From NCBI RefSeq assembly GCF_019711195.1, contig NZ_CP081299.1, positions 1,798,001 to 1,862,000 on the forward strand: a DNA stretch of 64,000 nt, written 5' to 3'. The notes beneath the pieces were generated by a model that worked only from the letters and a program-made list of their open reading frames with translations, did not search any database and had not been told where the DNA came from. This document shows, one piece after another, positions 8,935 to 17,759 of the stretch. Source of the DNA: Dyadobacter sp. NIV53. GTDB taxonomy: Bacteria > Bacteroidota > Bacteroidia > Cytophagales > Spirosomataceae. A program made the position numbers and the translations under genes. Positions within the stretch are counted from its first letter, which is position 1. Every line of letters begins with the position of its first letter.

Positions 8935-10216
8935 ATGTACCTTTCTATGTTTGATAGTGATATTTTAATACATACAAAGGTGATGACACGGCATATTGAA
9001 ATGCTCGATGCCCTCTTTAAACATGCAACAGAAGGTATTGTTGTGGTCAATAAAGCGGGGACTATCGTCATGCTGAATCCAAAAGCGAAAGAACTCTTTG
9101 GTTATTCCGATATGGAACTGATCGGCAAAAAAATTGAAATGCTGATCCCGCAACGTTTTGCCGGAAATCACGTGCACTACCGGGATAATTACCTGGAAGC
9201 GCCGCGTGCGCGCGGCATGGGGCATTTAATGGATCTGTTTGCAAGAAGATTTGATGGCAGCGAGTTCCCGGTTGAGGTAAGTCTGAGTCCATTCAAAACG
9301 AGCGACGGAGAGTTTGTCGTGAGTTTTGTTATTGACATTACTGAGCGAAAAAAACAGGATACCCGAATCCGGGAAGCCAATCTTGAAATACAGAAATTAA
9401 ATGCAGAGCTCGAAGAGCGTGTGGAACAGCGTACCCGCGAGCTTGCAGAAGCGGTAAAAAAGGTAGAGGAATCCCAGGAGGAAGTGATCCGCGCGCTGAA
9501 AAAGGAAAAAGAGCTGAATAATATGAAAAGCCAGTTCGTGACGATTGCTTCGCATGAATTCCGGACACCGCTGGCTACAATATTATCTTCCGCTTCGCTG
9601 ATCGGCAGATATGTGACAACGGAAGATGAAGAAAAAAGACATAAGCATGTACATCGTATTAAATCCGCGGTAAACAACCTTACTGAAATACTGAACGACT
9701 TTCTTTCGATTGGAAAACTGGAAGAAGGCCGGATTCACAGCGTCCCGGTACAGGTAGATTTGCCCCTGTTCTGTAAAAGTCTGATTGAAGAAATTCAGGG
9801 ACTTTGCAAGGAAGGCCAGGAGATTCGTTTTGATTATTCAGGGACTGAGGATGTATGGCTTGACAAGCAATTGCTCAGGAACATCCTGTTTAACCTGCTT
9901 TCTAACGGCATTAAATATTCAGACAACGGAAAACAGATCTTTCTGACCATACAGGCTGACCCGAAAATGATACATCTGAATGTACGTGACCAAGGTATCG
10001 GAATACCAGATGCAGACCAGGTAAATGTGTTCGACCGGTTTTTCCGTGCGCACAATGCGGGCAATACGCAAGGGGACCGGGCTGGGCCTCAACATCGTCA
10101 GTAACTATGTTGAACTTATGGGTGGATCGGTTACATTTACAAGCGAGGTGGGTTCGGGGACTACATTTTTCGTCGACCTGCCCAACCTAATTCCGTCGAC
10201 TGGCAGACCGGAGTAA
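8935..10216 (+). pseudogene. PAS-domain sensor histidine kinase with a one-base frameshift
   Basis: The kinase has a PAS domain (about residues 17-135), a coiled-coil linker (~140-190) and a HisKA domain with the phospho-acceptor in ASHEFRTPL (His ~206). An HATPase domain follows with N-box NLLSNGIKYS and G1 DQGIGIP. At FFRAHNAGNTQG the frame breaks: the expected continuation GTGLGLNIVSNYVELMGG is present at once in another frame (10076-10216). The cause is a GGGG run at 10072-10075 where GGG would restore the frame. The frame-1 product ends at 10104 without the G2 box and would probably not bind ATP properly. It could be a real mutation or a homopolymer sequencing error. It should form a pair with the regulator that follows 37 bp later. 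Confidence 0.88.
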
Positions 10217-10252
10217 AATAGTGCATACAATCAACTACCTACTTTACAAAAA

Positions 10253-11326
10253 ATGACAACCTTGGAAGCTAAAAAAATATTATTGATTGAAGATAATCCT
10301 GAAATGAGGGAAAATACGGCTGAAATCCTGGAACTGGCCAACTATAAAGTGATGACCGCTCAGAACGGCAAAGAAGGTGTGCACCTCACCATCGAGTTCA
10401 ACCCCGACCTGATCATTTGTGACATTATGATGCCTGAGCTCGACGGGTACGGAGTCTTGCATTTGCTTGGAAAGAATGAGCAAACTGCCAGCATTCCATT
10501 TGTTTTTCTTACCGCCAAGGCAGAAAAAGAGGATTACAGAAAAGGAATGACGATGGGCGCGGACGATTATCTGACCAAACCTTATGATGACGTCGAGCTA
10601 TTGAATATCGTAGAAATGCGGCTTAAAAAGAGTGAGCGGATGAAACGTCAATTTGATCGCTCTGCAAAAGGACTGGACCAGTTTATTGAGGAAGCCAAAT
10701 CATTTGATCTGATTGCGAAACTGGCCGAGGATAAAAAAGTAAAAACCCTTAAAAAGAAGGAAACGATTTATACGGAAGGGAGCTATCCGTCTAATGTATT
10801 TTTTTTACAAAAAGGCAAAGTAAAGGCCTATAAATCAAACACAAGCGGAAAAGAATACATTACCGACCTGTATAAAGAAGGAGATTTTTTCGGGTACCTT
10901 GATCTGCTTCAGGGAGAACCGTATCAGGAAACGACGATCGCGCTGGAAGAAGCAGAAGTGTCGATGATCCCAAAAGATGATTTTTTTAATTTGCTGCAAG
11001 GAAACCGCGAAGTGTCCTCGAAATTTATCAGGATGCTATCCAATGAGATCAAAGACCGGGAGGAGCGTTTGCTGCATTTAGCTTACAATTCCGTGCGTAA
11101 AAGGGTGGCGCAGGCATTGGTAACGCTGGTACAACGTTATCAGGAAGATAAAGCAAAACCATTCTCCATGTCAATCACCCGGGAAGACATTGCTTCCATG
11201 GTCGGCACCGCAACTGAAACAGTGATCCGGACACTTTCAGATTTCAAAGACGAAAAACTCATCGATATGAAAGGCAGCCTGATCACTGTTTTTGAATATG
11301 AAAAGTTGGTCAGGATGCGAAACTGA
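10253..11326 (+). CDS. Response regulator: receiver domain fused to Crp/Fnr-type regulator
   Basis: This 357-residue transcription factor joins a CheY-like receiver (residues ~8-125; acidic pocket ED14, phospho-acceptor D57 in ICDIMMPELDG, K109 in YLTKP) to a cyclic-nucleotide-binding beta-roll (~165-275) and a C-terminal Crp helix-turn-helix (~310-345). Its recognition helix, TATETVIRTLSDF, keeps the Glu-x-x-x-Arg pair that FNR and CRP use to read TGA half-sites. There are no clustered cysteines for an FNR-type iron-sulfur cluster. It is probably controlled by the upstream PAS kinase, which is frameshifted here. It is the best in-window candidate to bind the TGA-N6-TCA dyads found ahead of many stress genes. 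Its 3' end overlaps the convergent gene by 17 bp. Confidence 0.9.
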   Translation: MTTLEAKKILLIEDNPEMRENTAEILELANYKVMTAQNGKEGVHLTIEFNPDLIICDIMMPELDGYGVLHLLGKNEQTASIPFVFLTAKAEKEDYRKGMTMGADDYLTKPYDDVELLNIVEMRLKKSERMKRQFDRSAKGLDQFIEEAKSFDLIAKLAEDKKVKTLKKKETIYTEGSYPSNVFFLQKGKVKAYKSNTSGKEYITDLYKEGDFFGYLDLLQGEPYQETTIALEEAEVSMIPKDDFFNLLQGNREVSSKFIRMLSNEIKDREERLLHLAYNSVRKRVAQALVTLVQRYQEDKAKPFSMSITREDIASMVGTATETVIRTLSDFKDEKLIDMKGSLITVFEYEKLVRMRN

Positions 11327-13091
11327 CCAGCCCGTTTTCGATGGTTTCCAGTTGTATCAACAAATTCTTCTGACTGTTTCCGGCTTCACCCATCAGTTTG
11401 GGAGCCAGTTCTTTATAGTACCGGATGCCCGCCAGCAACTGATCTCTGAACTTTACCAGGTACTTATCCTTTTTCTCACTGAAACTGATCGCATTCTCCG
11501 TCATTGCTTTCCGGTAGTGTTCCACATACAGATTCAGTTCGTTGATGAACATATTTGGCCTGGCCACGCCTGCCAGCAGGTCTACCCTGCCATAAATGTG
11601 GTCCACCATCTCACCGAGCGAATACACTTTTGAGAACCACGCGAGGTTAGGACCTGGACAAATAGAAACGGCGTGATTCTCATTTGGCCTCAACAGTCGA
11701 TGCTTGATCAATGTCGCGGTGCTTAACCCTTCACACAGGCATAGTTTTTCGGTCACCGCATTCACCTGCCGCTCGCATTGCTCCGGAGTAAGTCCCAAAG
11801 ATTCGATCTGCTTTATTTTCAGGTTTTGATATTCACGCGAAGCGGTACAAATGGGTTCGGCAGTAAATTCCGTGTTGGATACCAGGTATTTTTTCTTGCA
11901 TGGACTACCCGGCTGACCTTTTGCTATCCGTTCCAGCCGCTGCTTTTCAGCGGTACTTCTTCGGAAATTATTGAACAGGACACCAAGCGGCGAGGAGTTG
12001 CTGACATAATAGTCGCTGCTGCCGGCTTCCGTGAGATCTTTCAGCGTCTGATCGTCCACGTTGGTTACCTCGGGCACAAGCAGGAACGGGCTCCCCCACC
12101 CTGTCGCGTCCACATGGTAGTAATCGATCAGAAATTGATGCTCTTCACTGGTTCCGATGCCGCCCTGTACGGTAATGCCTAATGTCGGCATTTTGGAAAT
12201 GGCAATGGATTTTGCATTCAATGCATTTTGGTATAAGCCAAACAATTCTTCCAGCATCTCCTGCTTTTTAGTTTTAAATTCCTCTAAAATCGGTCCCAGC
12301 AGGTAACCATCGGTGGCAAATGCATGGCCGCCGCAGTTCAACCCCGACTCGATCCTGAATTCGGAAACCCATATTCCCTTTTTCGCCAGGTATTTGGCCT
12401 GAATGAATGCAGAACGAAAGTCACTCACTTTTAGAATGATCTTCTTTTTCAGCCTTTCATTTTTGTCTGGATAGAAATCTTTGAAGTTCTCAAGATAATT
12501 ATACAACCTCGGGTTCATTCCGGCGGAAAGAACCAGTGAGGAATTTAAAGTACTTTTAGCAAATCCACGCAAAGCAGCCGAAGCATCAGAGAATTCATCT
12601 CCCAGGTCCTGACCATACACATCTTTATTCAACTTGTCCACCTTTGACATGATGTTCACATCGATTGCACCTTTTCGCATTTCCCATCGCAGATCTGTCT
12701 CCATTAGTGCCTTCTCTTCCGGAGGTTCTGCCGCCAGCATCCGGAGGTATTTCTGTTTCAGTTGAGACGCTTCGGGTAAAAGCCGGAAATACCTGGTCAA
12801 ATCGGATGCTTCCGTAAAAGGTTGTTTTTTTAATAACTCGAAGTTCTTATTTACAATTCGGTCCATCAGGTCCAAATAAGCAGTAATGCGCCTGCTACGA
12901 AAATCGGGTTCCCGGTTGCGGATAGGAATATAGGTCTCACCGCTTTCCAGCGTATGGTGCATTCTCATTTTCTCAATCATCTCGTCGTCAACAATGGACG
13001 CGACCGACGATATGCCAAAATGAGAAACTTTAATTGGCGTATCGACAGAATAGCCTAGTCCTAATACAGGAATATGAAAAGTATGAAGCAT
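11310..13091 (-). CDS. Conserved large protein of unknown function, possibly an FMN-type TIM barrel
   Basis: I do not recognise a named family for this 593-residue protein. It has no signal peptide or membrane segment. Glycine-rich loops in the middle (SGLNCGGHAFATDG, VQGGIGTSEEH, DATGWGSPFLLVPEV) resemble phosphate- and FMN-binding loops of nitronate monooxygenase or glutamate-synthase-like TIM barrels, but this is a loose resemblance. The C-terminal third has several cysteines (KLCLCEG, SICPGP and two earlier), which could bind metal or an iron-sulfur cluster. It converges on the receiver-Crp gene. A strong TGA-N6-TCA site lies 84 bp upstream of its start with a TAnnTTT-type -7 box 34 bp downstream, so it probably belongs to the same regulon as the Usp genes. 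Confidence 0.8.
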   Translation of the reverse strand: MLHTFHIPVLGLGYSVDTPIKVSHFGISSVASIVDDEMIEKMRMHHTLESGETYIPIRNREPDFRSRRITAYLDLMDRIVNKNFELLKKQPFTEASDLTRYFRLLPEASQLKQKYLRMLAAEPPEEKALMETDLRWEMRKGAIDVNIMSKVDKLNKDVYGQDLGDEFSDASAALRGFAKSTLNSSLVLSAGMNPRLYNYLENFKDFYPDKNERLKKKIILKVSDFRSAFIQAKYLAKKGIWVSEFRIESGLNCGGHAFATDGYLLGPILEEFKTKKQEMLEELFGLYQNALNAKSIAISKMPTLGITVQGGIGTSEEHQFLIDYYHVDATGWGSPFLLVPEVTNVDDQTLKDLTEAGSSDYYVSNSSPLGVLFNNFRRSTAEKQRLERIAKGQPGSPCKKKYLVSNTEFTAEPICTASREYQNLKIKQIESLGLTPEQCERQVNAVTEKLCLCEGLSTATLIKHRLLRPNENHAVSICPGPNLAWFSKVYSLGEMVDHIYGRVDLLAGVARPNMFINELNLYVEHYRKAMTENAISFSEKKDKYLVKFRDQLLAGIRYYKELAPKLMGEAGNSQKNLLIQLETIENGLVSFAS

Positions 13092-13169
13092 TAGAAGTTT
13101 ATGAATGATTTATTTTCAAAACTACTTTGGCGAACCAGAAACTTAATTGATCAGGATTGGCGAGGGAGA

Positions 13170-13181
13170 TGATAAATGTCA
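13170..13181 (-). promoter_or_regulatory. Crp/Fnr-type dyad TGATAAATGTCA ahead of the 593-residue protein gene
   Basis: The dyad fits TGA[C/T]-N4-[A/G]TCA. It is centred 84 bp from the start codon at 13091. On the minus strand TAAGTTTC (13138-13145), a TAnnTTTG-like -7 box, is centred 34 bp downstream, which fits activation from about -42. Confidence 0.55.
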
Positions 13182-13536
13182 TAGGTTGGCTACGATACTA
13201 TGAACTTCAAAATTGTTTTGCACAGATATTTAAGAATTGTTTTATGCTAAGGCTATCCAACGATGCTATCAAACTTGCAAATAAATACCTGATTACCAGG
13301 CACATCCCGAAAAAGACAAAATATCTATTAGGAAATCCGATACATTAATTCTGAAGTTTAAACATAAGGGAAGAAAGATGGAAGAGTTCCAGAGTACGAT
13401 TATATTACAGAATAATTTGTCAGCCAACAGTAGTTGCATGATTGTGTTGGCGACCATATTATATTGTTCTGGAAATCAATTTTACTCCGTCAATCCAGTT
13501 GAACAAAACAACGAGATTAAAACAAGACAAAGCATG
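13182..13536. other. Intergenic stretch without a convincing gene
   Basis: Short open frames exist here (for example 13157-13348), but they show no recognisable motif and no clear ribosome-binding site. The stretch leads into a TolC remnant and is probably decayed DNA plus the upstream region of the minus-strand 593-residue protein gene. Confidence 0.5.
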
Positions 13537-13725
13537 AATTATGACAATTACCAAAAACTCGTACAAGCCGAGCAGATCCGGTTTGCCAATGGCGAAAGCT
13601 CGCTGTTCCTTATCAACAGCCGTGAAAACAAAGCCCTTGAGGCACGGGAAAAATTGATTGAGCTTAAAACCAAATACTTTCAAACTGCCTATTCCTTACA
13701 ATGGAGCGCGGGTTTGCTGAATTAA
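13537..13725 (+). pseudogene. C-terminal remnant of a TolC-family outer-membrane efflux protein
   Basis: About 62 residues match the C-terminal helical repeat of TolC/OMF proteins (NYQKLVQAEQIRFANGESS, then SLFLINSRENK and a terminal LQWSAGLLN). Full proteins are ~420-480 residues with a signal peptide, which is absent. The frame continues upstream to an ATG at 13378 over sequence that does not look like TolC. It is best read as a leftover of a deleted efflux operon. Confidence 0.7.
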
Positions 13726-13887
13726 ATTGTATTGGTTGAATCGCCAGGGAGGGATTAATATTAACTGATTTGCATATTCAGCCTTTGAAGGAAAAGAGTA
13801 TGAAGAGGAAAGCAAAGTGAGATCCAAACCCATCATCCGGATACTTGGGTGCCCAGGATACAATAACTAATCAATCTCAGGACAGGC

Positions 13888-13903
13888 AATGACCTTGGTC
13901 ATT
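13888..13903 (+). promoter_or_regulatory. Crp/Fnr-type dyad AATGACCTTGGTCATT ahead of a usp gene
   Basis: The arms AATGACC and GGTCATT are perfect inverted repeats around a TT centre. The TGA-N6-TCA core is centred 78 bp before the usp start at 13974. A -7-like box CAAATTTG (13925-13932) is centred exactly 33 bp downstream, putting the dyad near -41.5 of the predicted transcript start. This is the most symmetrical copy of the motif in the window. Confidence 0.7.
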
Positions 13904-13973
13904 CTCGTTTGCAATTACATTTTCCAAATTTGTACAAGCAACAATTCTACGCTGTTTTAACAAACCTTTGATC

Positions 13974-14837
13974 ATGAAAACGATTCTGGTACCCATAGAT
14001 TTTTCCAAAAACGCCGACAAAGCGCTGGAAGCGGCTAAACAAATTGCAGGCAAATCAGGCGCAAAGTTGTTAATCATGTATTCTTACCAGCCGTATATAG
14101 CAGATTACAGCATTCCTGAATCCATAGCCAGTTTGCCGATCTACAAAGAAATGGAAGATGATTACAGAACAAAACTGCATGATCGTGTTTCTCAGGCATT
14201 ACTGGAAGGATACCACGCAGACGCGGTATGGGAAACAGATGGTGTTGAAACTGCCGTTTTGAGACAGGCAAATAAGGCATCAGCCGACTTAATCGTTGTG
14301 GGCAGAACGGGCTCAGGAAAGTTCTGGGACAAGCTAATCGGCAGTTCTGCGACTGGCATTGCATTGAACGCTTCCTGCCCGGTGCTCATAATCCCTCCGA
14401 ATCATAAGGCTTCCCGATTTGAAAATATTGTTTATGCCACCCAATTAGAATTCGACGAGAACGATATACTTCGTGAGGTGATCGATCTCGTAAAACAATT
14501 GGAAGGCAAACTCAAGCTGGTAAAGGTGAACTCAGACTGGGAACCGGATATCCAACCCGACAGGCAGTATATTGAACAAATAGAGAATGAGCTTGCTATT
14601 AATCAGAAAGATATAGTGATACTAAATGGCAATCAGGTGATGCATACGCTTGAAGATTACTCAGATAAAATCTCGGCGGACCTTCTAATTGTCTCTACCC
14701 GTCAACGTGGATTTTTCGACAAGTTGCTTGAACCGGGAATGACTAAAAAGTTAACTGTGGACACCCACGTGCCGCTTTTGGTCTATCACCAAAAATCTCA
14801 TAAAAATCAATATAAGGCTCCGATGGTAATATTATAA
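13974..14837 (+). CDS. Universal stress protein, two tandem Usp domains
   Basis: A cytoplasmic stress protein of 287 residues with two Usp alpha/beta domains. The first starts with MKTILVPIDFSKNADKALEAA and ends with the ATP-binding signature G-x2-G-x9-G-S (GRTGSGKFWDKLIGSS). The second is more divergent and lacks a clear copy of that signature. I chose the ATG at 13974 because the Usp domain begins there; an in-frame TTG lies two codons upstream. It stands alone on the plus strand and converges with the sulfur cluster. A perfect Crp/Fnr-type dyad lies upstream, so induction by low oxygen or starvation is likely. Confidence 0.9.
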   Translation: MKTILVPIDFSKNADKALEAAKQIAGKSGAKLLIMYSYQPYIADYSIPESIASLPIYKEMEDDYRTKLHDRVSQALLEGYHADAVWETDGVETAVLRQANKASADLIVVGRTGSGKFWDKLIGSSATGIALNASCPVLIIPPNHKASRFENIVYATQLEFDENDILREVIDLVKQLEGKLKLVKVNSDWEPDIQPDRQYIEQIENELAINQKDIVILNGNQVMHTLEDYSDKISADLLIVSTRQRGFFDKLLEPGMTKKLTVDTHVPLLVYHQKSHKNQYKAPMVIL

Positions 14838-14843
14838 TGTTAT

Positions 14844-15356
14844 TTAATGCGGTAAATTCTCTCTGTACCGTCCGTAAACCCACGTTCCTGCAATTGCACT
14901 AAGCAATGTAACCGTCACAACGGTTGCACCCATACCGATTTGCGCGAATAATGGACCCGGACAAGCACCGGTCAATCCCCAGCCCAACCCAAAAAGTAAT
15001 CCGCCATAAACTTGTCCCTGGCTGAATTTCTTATTGGTAAATGAAATCTTGTCACCGGAAATGGTTCTTATGTCAAAACGCTTGATAAGCCAAATTGAAA
15101 TCACCCCGACCAGAACAGCGCTTCCTATAACACCGTACACGTGAAAAGATTGCAGCCGAAACATCTCCTGTATCCGAAACCAGCTGATCACTTCTGCTTT
15201 TACAAATAGTACACCGAAAAGCAGCCCGACCAGCAAGTATTTCAGGTTGTAATACCAATTGTGCTCTTTCTGGCTTTCGTTGATACAAATTGAATCCGTA
15301 GCCCGGATGTCGTGCTCACGCTGCTGAATAAAATTAACCTGATTTGACTTTTCCAT
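14844..15356 (-). CDS. YeeE/YedE-family half-transporter (thiosulfate or sulfur uptake), second subunit
   Basis: This 170-residue membrane protein has about four transmembrane helices. It carries the conserved Cys of the YeeE/TsuA family in GLTGACPGPLFAQIG. In TsuA such cysteines pass thiosulfate through the membrane; here the full-length transporter appears split into two genes, this one and the one immediately upstream. I placed the start at the ATG at 15356 (MEKSNQVNF), eight bases after the upstream stop; a longer frame to 15494 would overlap the upstream gene. It is the last gene of a sulfur operon. Confidence 0.85.
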   Translation of the reverse strand: MEKSNQVNFIQQREHDIRATDSICINESQKEHNWYYNLKYLLVGLLFGVLFVKAEVISWFRIQEMFRLQSFHVYGVIGSAVLVGVISIWLIKRFDIRTISGDKISFTNKKFSQGQVYGGLLFGLGWGLTGACPGPLFAQIGMGATVVTVTLLSAIAGTWVYGRYRENLPH

Positions 15357-15364
15357 TTGTTGAA

Positions 15365-15928
15365 TTACAATGATAATATGAAAGGTAATATCCAGTTGGC
15401 CATTGCAAATCCACCGATCATAAAGCAGACAGTCGCCACCAGTGATGGCCATTGTAATGTAGAAAGCCCCATGATTGTATGCCCGCTTGTACATCCGCCG
15501 GCATAACGTGCACCAAATCCTACCAGAAAACCTCCACCGACCATCATGATGAATCCCGGAAGTGTTAAAAGCTTATCCCAACGCATCTGATCAGCAGGTA
15601 CCATCGAAGAAAAATCAGTTATACCATATCCGGCAAGTTCCTTCACCAGCGTCGGGTTCAATTGCATTGGACCGGGATTGGCAAGGAAACGCACAGCGAT
15701 TATTCCTCCAAGAAATATACCAGACACAAAAAACAAATTCCATTTTTCCTTCTTCCAGTTGTAGTGAAAGAAAGGAATTTTCCCGGGTATGCAGATGGCG
15801 CAAACATGCCGGAGCGATGATGAAATTCCAAAAGATTTGTTGCCCATTATCAACAAGGCAGGCACGGTCAAACCGATCAGCGGCCCGGCCACATACCATG
15901 GCCAGGGCTGTTTTATAACTTCGAGCAT
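15365..15928 (-). CDS. YeeE/YedE-family half-transporter, first subunit
   Basis: This 187-residue inner-membrane protein has four to five predicted helices and the family motif GGCTSGHTIMGLS near its C-terminus, with the Cys that pairs functionally with the Cys of the downstream half. Together the two proteins resemble one TsuA-type sulfur transporter. The gene lies between a rhodanese and its partner half in a co-directional run with gaps of 8-18 bp, so one transcript is likely. The substrate (thiosulfate or another sulfur species) is inferred from the family. Confidence 0.87.
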   Translation of the reverse strand: MLEVIKQPWPWYVAGPLIGLTVPALLIMGNKSFGISSSLRHVCAICIPGKIPFFHYNWKKEKWNLFFVSGIFLGGIIAVRFLANPGPMQLNPTLVKELAGYGITDFSSMVPADQMRWDKLLTLPGFIMMVGGGFLVGFGARYAGGCTSGHTIMGLSTLQWPSLVATVCFMIGGFAMANWILPFILSL

Positions 15929-15946
15929 ATTTTTGTAAGTGACCTT

Positions 15947-16255
15947 TTAAAGAATTTTTTGTTTGAGAGTACCCCAGCTTCCGCCGTTGTAAGCCTCTAT
16001 CCCCGACGCTTTCAGAGATACCTGTGCTATACCGCTTCTGGTACCGCTCCGGCAGCAGGTAATCACCGGTTTTCCTTTGCTTTTCAAAAATGATAGCTGG
16101 GAGTTGATCGATTCCAAAGGAATATTCAAGCTTCCCTCAATGTGGCCGGATGCAAATTCCTGCGGGCTGCGGACATCGACGATCAGTGCGCCATTACCAA
16201 CCAGATCTTTCAGATCCGTTTGACTATTTCCGAATATTGCTGAAAAAATTCCCAT
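15947..16255 (-). CDS. Single-domain rhodanese (sulfurtransferase)
   Basis: A 102-residue cytoplasmic rhodanese. It keeps the N-terminal DVRSPQEFASGHI block and the active-site loop C-R-S-G-T-R, with catalytic Cys68 in PVITCCRSGTRSG. Such enzymes carry sulfane sulfur as a cysteine persulfide. It sits nine bases after the persulfide dioxygenase-like gene and before the sulfur transporter halves, which fits a role in shuttling sulfur between import and oxidation. Confidence 0.92.
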   Translation of the reverse strand: MGIFSAIFGNSQTDLKDLVGNGALIVDVRSPQEFASGHIEGSLNIPLESINSQLSFLKSKGKPVITCCRSGTRSGIAQVSLKASGIEAYNGGSWGTLKQKIL

Positions 16256-16264
16256 GACATTGTT

Positions 16265-17686
16265 TTATAAAAGTGTGCTCGGACAAACATAATTACTCAC
16301 TTGTAAATCGGCCGATTCCTTGATCGCCTTGAATCCTCCCTGCACATCGATCAGATTATCATAACCTCTTGCTTTCAGGATTGAATTAAACATCATCGAC
16401 CGGTAACCACCTGCACAGTGTACAAAGTATGTTTTGTTTTTATCGATTTGTGCAAAATGGTCATTGATGTAATCAAGCGGAATATTTTCGGCCCCGATGA
16501 CATGCTCTGAATCGTACTCACTGGCTTTCCTTACATCCAGCAAAACCGCAGATGGATCGCTTTGCAGGCGCTTGCTTAATTGGTCAGCTTGCACGGATTC
16601 GATACGATCAACCTGCTTACCAGCCTTAATCCAGGCATCTATTCCGCCCTTTAAATACCCGATCGTATGGTCGTAACCTACACGTGCCAGGCGTGTGACG
16701 ACTTCCTCTTCCCTATCCTGATCAGTGATCAGCAGAATCCTTTGTTTGATATCCGGTATCAGTGTGCCTACCCAGGGAGCAAAACTTCCATTGATCCCGA
16801 TATTAATTGAGTTGGGAATAAATGCTTTTGCAAAAATTTCTGCATCTCTTGTATCGATCATCACGGCGTCCGTTTCATTGGCCGCTGCTTCAAAAGCTGC
16901 CGGATCCAGTGCGTGATCCGCCCTTTCGAGGACAGTGTCAATGCTTTCATATCCCCGGATATTCATCATGACATTTTCAGGAAAGTATGCCGGAGGCGGC
17001 ATTAACCCTGCCGTAATTTCTTTTACGAACTCTTCCTTCGTCATATTTGCCCGCAACGCATAGTTGAACTTTTTCTGGTTGCCCAATGTGTCGGTGGTTT
17101 CCTTGCTCATATTTTTTCCGCATGCACTGCCTGCTCCGTGAGCCGGATACACGATAAGGTCATCAGCCAGAGGCATAATTTTATCCCGTAAAGAATCAAA
17201 AAGATGTTCGGCCAGCTTTTGCTGTGTCAGCTCGGCTACTACCTTTTGCGCCAGATCCGGGCGTCCGACATCACCAATAAATAGTGTATCTCCCGTAAAA
17301 ATACCAACCTGTTTTCCCTGCTCATCTTTTAACAGATAACAGCTGCTTTCCATCGTGTGCCCTGGTGTATGGAGTACCGTAAGCGTAATATCTCCCACTT
17401 TCAGCTCCTCGCCATCCCTGGCTACGTGCGCTTCAAATCCTGGTTTGGCTGTTGGACCGAACACAATCTGAGCACCTGTTTTTTCGGCAAGGTCAATATG
17501 GCCTGATACAAAGTCGGCATGAAAGTGCGTTTCGAGCACATACTTTATTTTGGCACCATCCTTTTCTGCCCGGCTGATATAAGGGTCTACTTCACGAAGC
17601 GGGTCGATAACCACGGCTTCTCCATTACTCTCGATATAATACGCACCTTGGGCAAGACAGCCCGTATAGATTTGTTCGATTCTCAT
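16265..17686 (-). CDS. Metallo-beta-lactamase/rhodanese fusion, persulfide dioxygenase-like
   Basis: This 473-residue protein joins an ETHE1-like metallo-beta-lactamase domain (residues ~1-240; metal motif THFHADFVSGH with His54, His56, Asp58, His63) to two rhodanese domains. The first rhodanese has no Cys in its loop (TDQDREEE) and is probably structural. The second has an active loop HCAGGYRS. The family oxidises glutathione or protein persulfides to sulfite in sulfide detoxification. It heads the run rhodanese, YeeE halves. Upstream is a symmetrical dyad TGATATTTATCA with a -7-like GAACTTTG exactly 33 bp downstream, so Crp/Fnr-type control is likely. Confidence 0.92.
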   Translation of the reverse strand: MRIEQIYTGCLAQGAYYIESNGEAVVIDPLREVDPYISRAEKDGAKIKYVLETHFHADFVSGHIDLAEKTGAQIVFGPTAKPGFEAHVARDGEELKVGDITLTVLHTPGHTMESSCYLLKDEQGKQVGIFTGDTLFIGDVGRPDLAQKVVAELTQQKLAEHLFDSLRDKIMPLADDLIVYPAHGAGSACGKNMSKETTDTLGNQKKFNYALRANMTKEEFVKEITAGLMPPPAYFPENVMMNIRGYESIDTVLERADHALDPAAFEAAANETDAVMIDTRDAEIFAKAFIPNSINIGINGSFAPWVGTLIPDIKQRILLITDQDREEEVVTRLARVGYDHTIGYLKGGIDAWIKAGKQVDRIESVQADQLSKRLQSDPSAVLLDVRKASEYDSEHVIGAENIPLDYINDHFAQIDKNKTYFVHCAGGYRSMMFNSILKARGYDNLIDVQGGFKAIKESADLQVSNYVCPSTLL

Positions 17687-17759
17687 ATCCTGTATGTTTA
17701 AATTTTATGCGTTTCTTATTGAGTTAACTATGCAAAGTTCGGTATGCCCCGGCAGGCGG

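Noticed and set aside
9189..9677. 162-codon Ser-rich frame on the minus strand
   Set aside because: Antisense to the PAS kinase with low-complexity composition typical of a shadow frame.
13157..13348. 63-codon frame upstream of the TolC remnant
   Set aside because: No recognisable motif, and a strict regulatory dyad for the neighbouring gene overlaps its start.
13378..13536. N-terminal extension of the TolC remnant frame
   Set aside because: The residues do not look like an efflux protein or signal peptide; only the C-terminal part is homologous.
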